NCBI GenBank assembly: GCA_014529385.2 | Contig: CM043944.1 | Coordinates: 178,495,240 to 178,559,239, forward strand | Reading direction: 5' to 3' | Length of the DNA: 64,000 nt | Source of the DNA: Adiantum capillus-veneris | Taxonomy: Eukaryota > Streptophyta > Polypodiopsida > Polypodiales > Pteridaceae | Shown here: positions 62,301 through 64,000 of the stretch, piece by piece | Numbering within the stretch: the first letter of the stretch is position 1 | Layout: every line of letters starts with the position of its first letter | The notes under the pieces: model-generated | Databases searched by the model: none | What the model was told of the DNA's origin: nothing | What the model saw: the letters and a program-made list of their open reading frames with translations, nothing else | Program-made: the position numbers and the translations under genes

Positions 62301-62468
62301 TCTCAACCAAGAGACCAACAACAACAAAAAGAAATTTTGACAACTAAGGTCACCCAGGTATGGCAAAAGAAACCAATATTTCCAGTATGGTCCTTTAAAA
62401 ATCCTCTCTTCGAGGATGGGAATTTTGAATTTCAAAACCTATTCTTGGTCGAAGTCTCCCAAGAGTAA
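59384..62468 (+). pseudogene. Gag-like gene relic with zinc knuckle, six in-frame stops
   Basis: The pieces 59384-59761, 59852-60439, 60449-60655, 60680-61240, 61325-61561 and 61565-62059 all lie in one frame over about 2.67 kb. They are interrupted only by TGA 59759, TAA 60437, TAA 60653, TGA 60665, TAA 61238 and TAG 61559. Two later frameshifts (about 61965 and 62095) lead into a final piece ending VEVSQE at 62468. The protein is hydrophilic, Glu/Lys/Gln-rich, with an imperfect zinc knuckle CNQCAISHLIKDC (C-x2-C-x3-H-x4-C; the family has x4) near 60930, basic patches and probable coiled coils. No protease, reverse transcriptase or integrase follows. Instead about 1.2 kb of non-coding DNA leads to a polypurine tract and an LTR start. 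This fits the gag of a non-autonomous LTR element. The family is not identified and an unrelated disordered protein remains possible. Confidence 0.5.
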
Positions 62469-63483
62469 GTCAAGTCACCATAAAAATCATGGCATAAGAG
62501 TCAAGAGTCGGGTAGTTGAGCCACTAAATGAGCAAGCATCAGACCCAAGCTTCATGTCTTAATATTTTTTGTGGTCTATGAGTCTAGATATTTAGATTAT
62601 AGCTCAAGCTGGAAGAGTTGAGCATATTGTAAAATTGAGTCGCTCATGCTGGATAGGTGAGCATAAGAGTCGAAGCCTAATTATTTTAATCAGTGGAGTG
62701 GTAGAGTAGTCCAAAAAACACTCATGCACATGTACACAGTGAGGAGAGTGAAAAAAACCTCGAGCATCAACAACCCTTCTTGTGAGTAACGGCAGCTCTT
62801 AAAGTCAAATATATTTTTGCTTCTATAGATACGTTCACTCCTGGACGCACCCATTCAAACTCTTCTCGCACAACATATTGTTTCCCATGCATCTATCTGT
62901 GCAAGCATATATAATGTCCCATCATTGGACATTTGCATTTGACACGATTTGTGTTCCACCCATGCACTTACACAACAAAATGACGATGACGAAGTGGTAA
63001 CAGGTTTCATAAGCATTTGCTCAACAACAACGACTCTGACTTCAAGCTACTAACACTTATCCAATGTATATCCAGTCAATAATAGTAGCCATATGGCCAT
63101 AAGTTATTTAACTCAACAAAACTCGATTACATCAAAACATAAGTACATATAGCCTCACATTTAATTGTGACTAAAGGCATTTTTTCCCACTGGGTTTTTC
63201 CCCTTAGTCCTATCCAGGTATCCAAGACCTTCATTTTGTAATATACACCACATTTTATTTTTTATATAAACACAGAAAAGCAAACCAACGGCATCTCCAA
63301 ACAACTACATGATCATCAACTGGAAAATCAAAGGGGAGCGGCCCAGAAAAAGTTCAAAAAGGCTTCAAGTTTACAGGTACATGTGTAGGATGAAACCCAA
63401 AGAACAAACAATATAGAGTTGCCAAGATAAAGACTTGATGCAACAACAAACCTCACTCAACTTATTCACGATACAACAAACAA

Positions 63484-63497
63484 TCGGAGGGGGAGAG
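63484..63497 (+). other. Internal copy of the polypurine motif
   Basis: TCGGAGGGGGAGAG here is identical to the motif at 63662-63675. It may be an internal polypurine tract or a local duplication. The stretch 62470-63480 is non-coding. Confidence 0.55.
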
Positions 63498-63663
63498 CTA
63501 TGGATTCAACTACACTACATGTACAAGAAAAAGGTAACTCTACAACATACAAAGCATCGAGTAGAAGCAATTGCAACAACAAAAGCTTCAACCAACACCA
63601 AAACATGAAGCACTCATCAAGGCCACTGCAGACATAGGGTCTTGTCGGAGACGACAAGAATTC

Positions 63664-63675
63664 GGAGGGGGAGAG
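63664..63675 (+). other. Polypurine tract
   Basis: GGAGGGGGAGAG lies immediately before TGTTGACAGG, the typical arrangement of a polypurine tract and the first bases of a 3' LTR in plant LTR elements. Confidence 0.75.
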
Positions 63676-64000
63676 TGTTGACAGGTCAACCTTTCAACAA
63701 CACTTCCACAAAGATTCCTCAAAGATTCTCTAAAGATTCCATATGAAGATGTTGATGAAGTGATGAAGATGAAGATGGATGCTGTAATGTGAAGATACAA
63801 GCTCATGGACATCATCGAATATCCCGTTATTATCATTTTGAGCCATTATGGCCACTTTTGTAATGTTTACAGGAACTTCATTTTTTAAGTCGGCAATTGT
63901 ATTTTGGACACATATGCTTGTTGGATGAGCAAAGCCAGCTCATGGTGTTGTAATTAAGCTCTATAGAAGCCTAGGGACAAATCCAGGTCATTTTGGCTGG
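63676..64000 (+). repeat. Start of an LTR, truncated by the window end
   Basis: Begins TGTTGACAGGTCAACC directly after the polypurine tract. A TATA-like CTCTATAGAAGCC at about 63959-63971 would be the LTR promoter. The other end lies outside the window and I did not find the matching 5' LTR upstream in the window. Confidence 0.6.

Overview
This looks like intergenic and accessory DNA from the nuclear genome of a land plant with a large, repeat-rich genome. The grounds are GT-AG introns, a complete Ty3/gypsy retrotransposon of the plant Tat type with two RNase H domains, plant-style relics (NIF/FCP1-like HAD phosphatases, a Prp22-like helicase), and many very long GA/CT microsatellites. A fern or another non-seed plant is a guess I cannot prove. 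Only two long coding regions are open: a four-exon gene of unknown function at 4134-1284 (minus) and the retrotransposon polyprotein at 26726-32077 (plus). Every other recognisable gene is broken.

Layout. 1-4134: a broken plus-strand gene and an apparently intact minus-strand four-exon gene meet tail to tail. 4.8-12 kb: two blocks (A, B) of a repeat family built on a short, imperfectly palindromic core, with a broken HAD phosphatase between them. 12.3-14.8 kb: a second broken HAD phosphatase and a Prp22-like pseudogene with an in-frame 162-bp duplication. 14.8-19 kb: foldback hairpins and three GA tracts, one of 220 bp. 19.2-23 kb: block C of the core family, mostly inverted. 23.4-34.6 kb: one minus-strand gene with a possible ParB/sulfiredoxin-like region, cut in two by a very young 8.7-kb Tat element whose 1.14-kb LTRs differ, as far as I can see, only by 4 bp in a GT microsatellite. 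34.7-40.4 kb: block D, a tandem array of about 600-bp units. 40.5-42.2 kb: block E, carrying a 465-bp hairpin element. 43.9-45.3 kb: block F. 46-59 kb: mostly decayed DNA, with an old primer-binding site, a G-rich tract, a CT tract and an old gypsy copy split by about 2.7 kb. 59-64 kb: a tRNA-Asp-like fragment, a long gag-like frame with six stops but no early frameshift, and a polypurine tract leading into an LTR that runs off the window.

The genes do not form a pathway. The window records successive insertion and decay. Its most unusual feature is the roughly 26-bp dyad core (half-sites TAGATTG and CAATCTA around a CAGGTGG centre), which recurs by eye well over a hundred times, in both orientations, inside at least three otherwise different tandem-repeat families.
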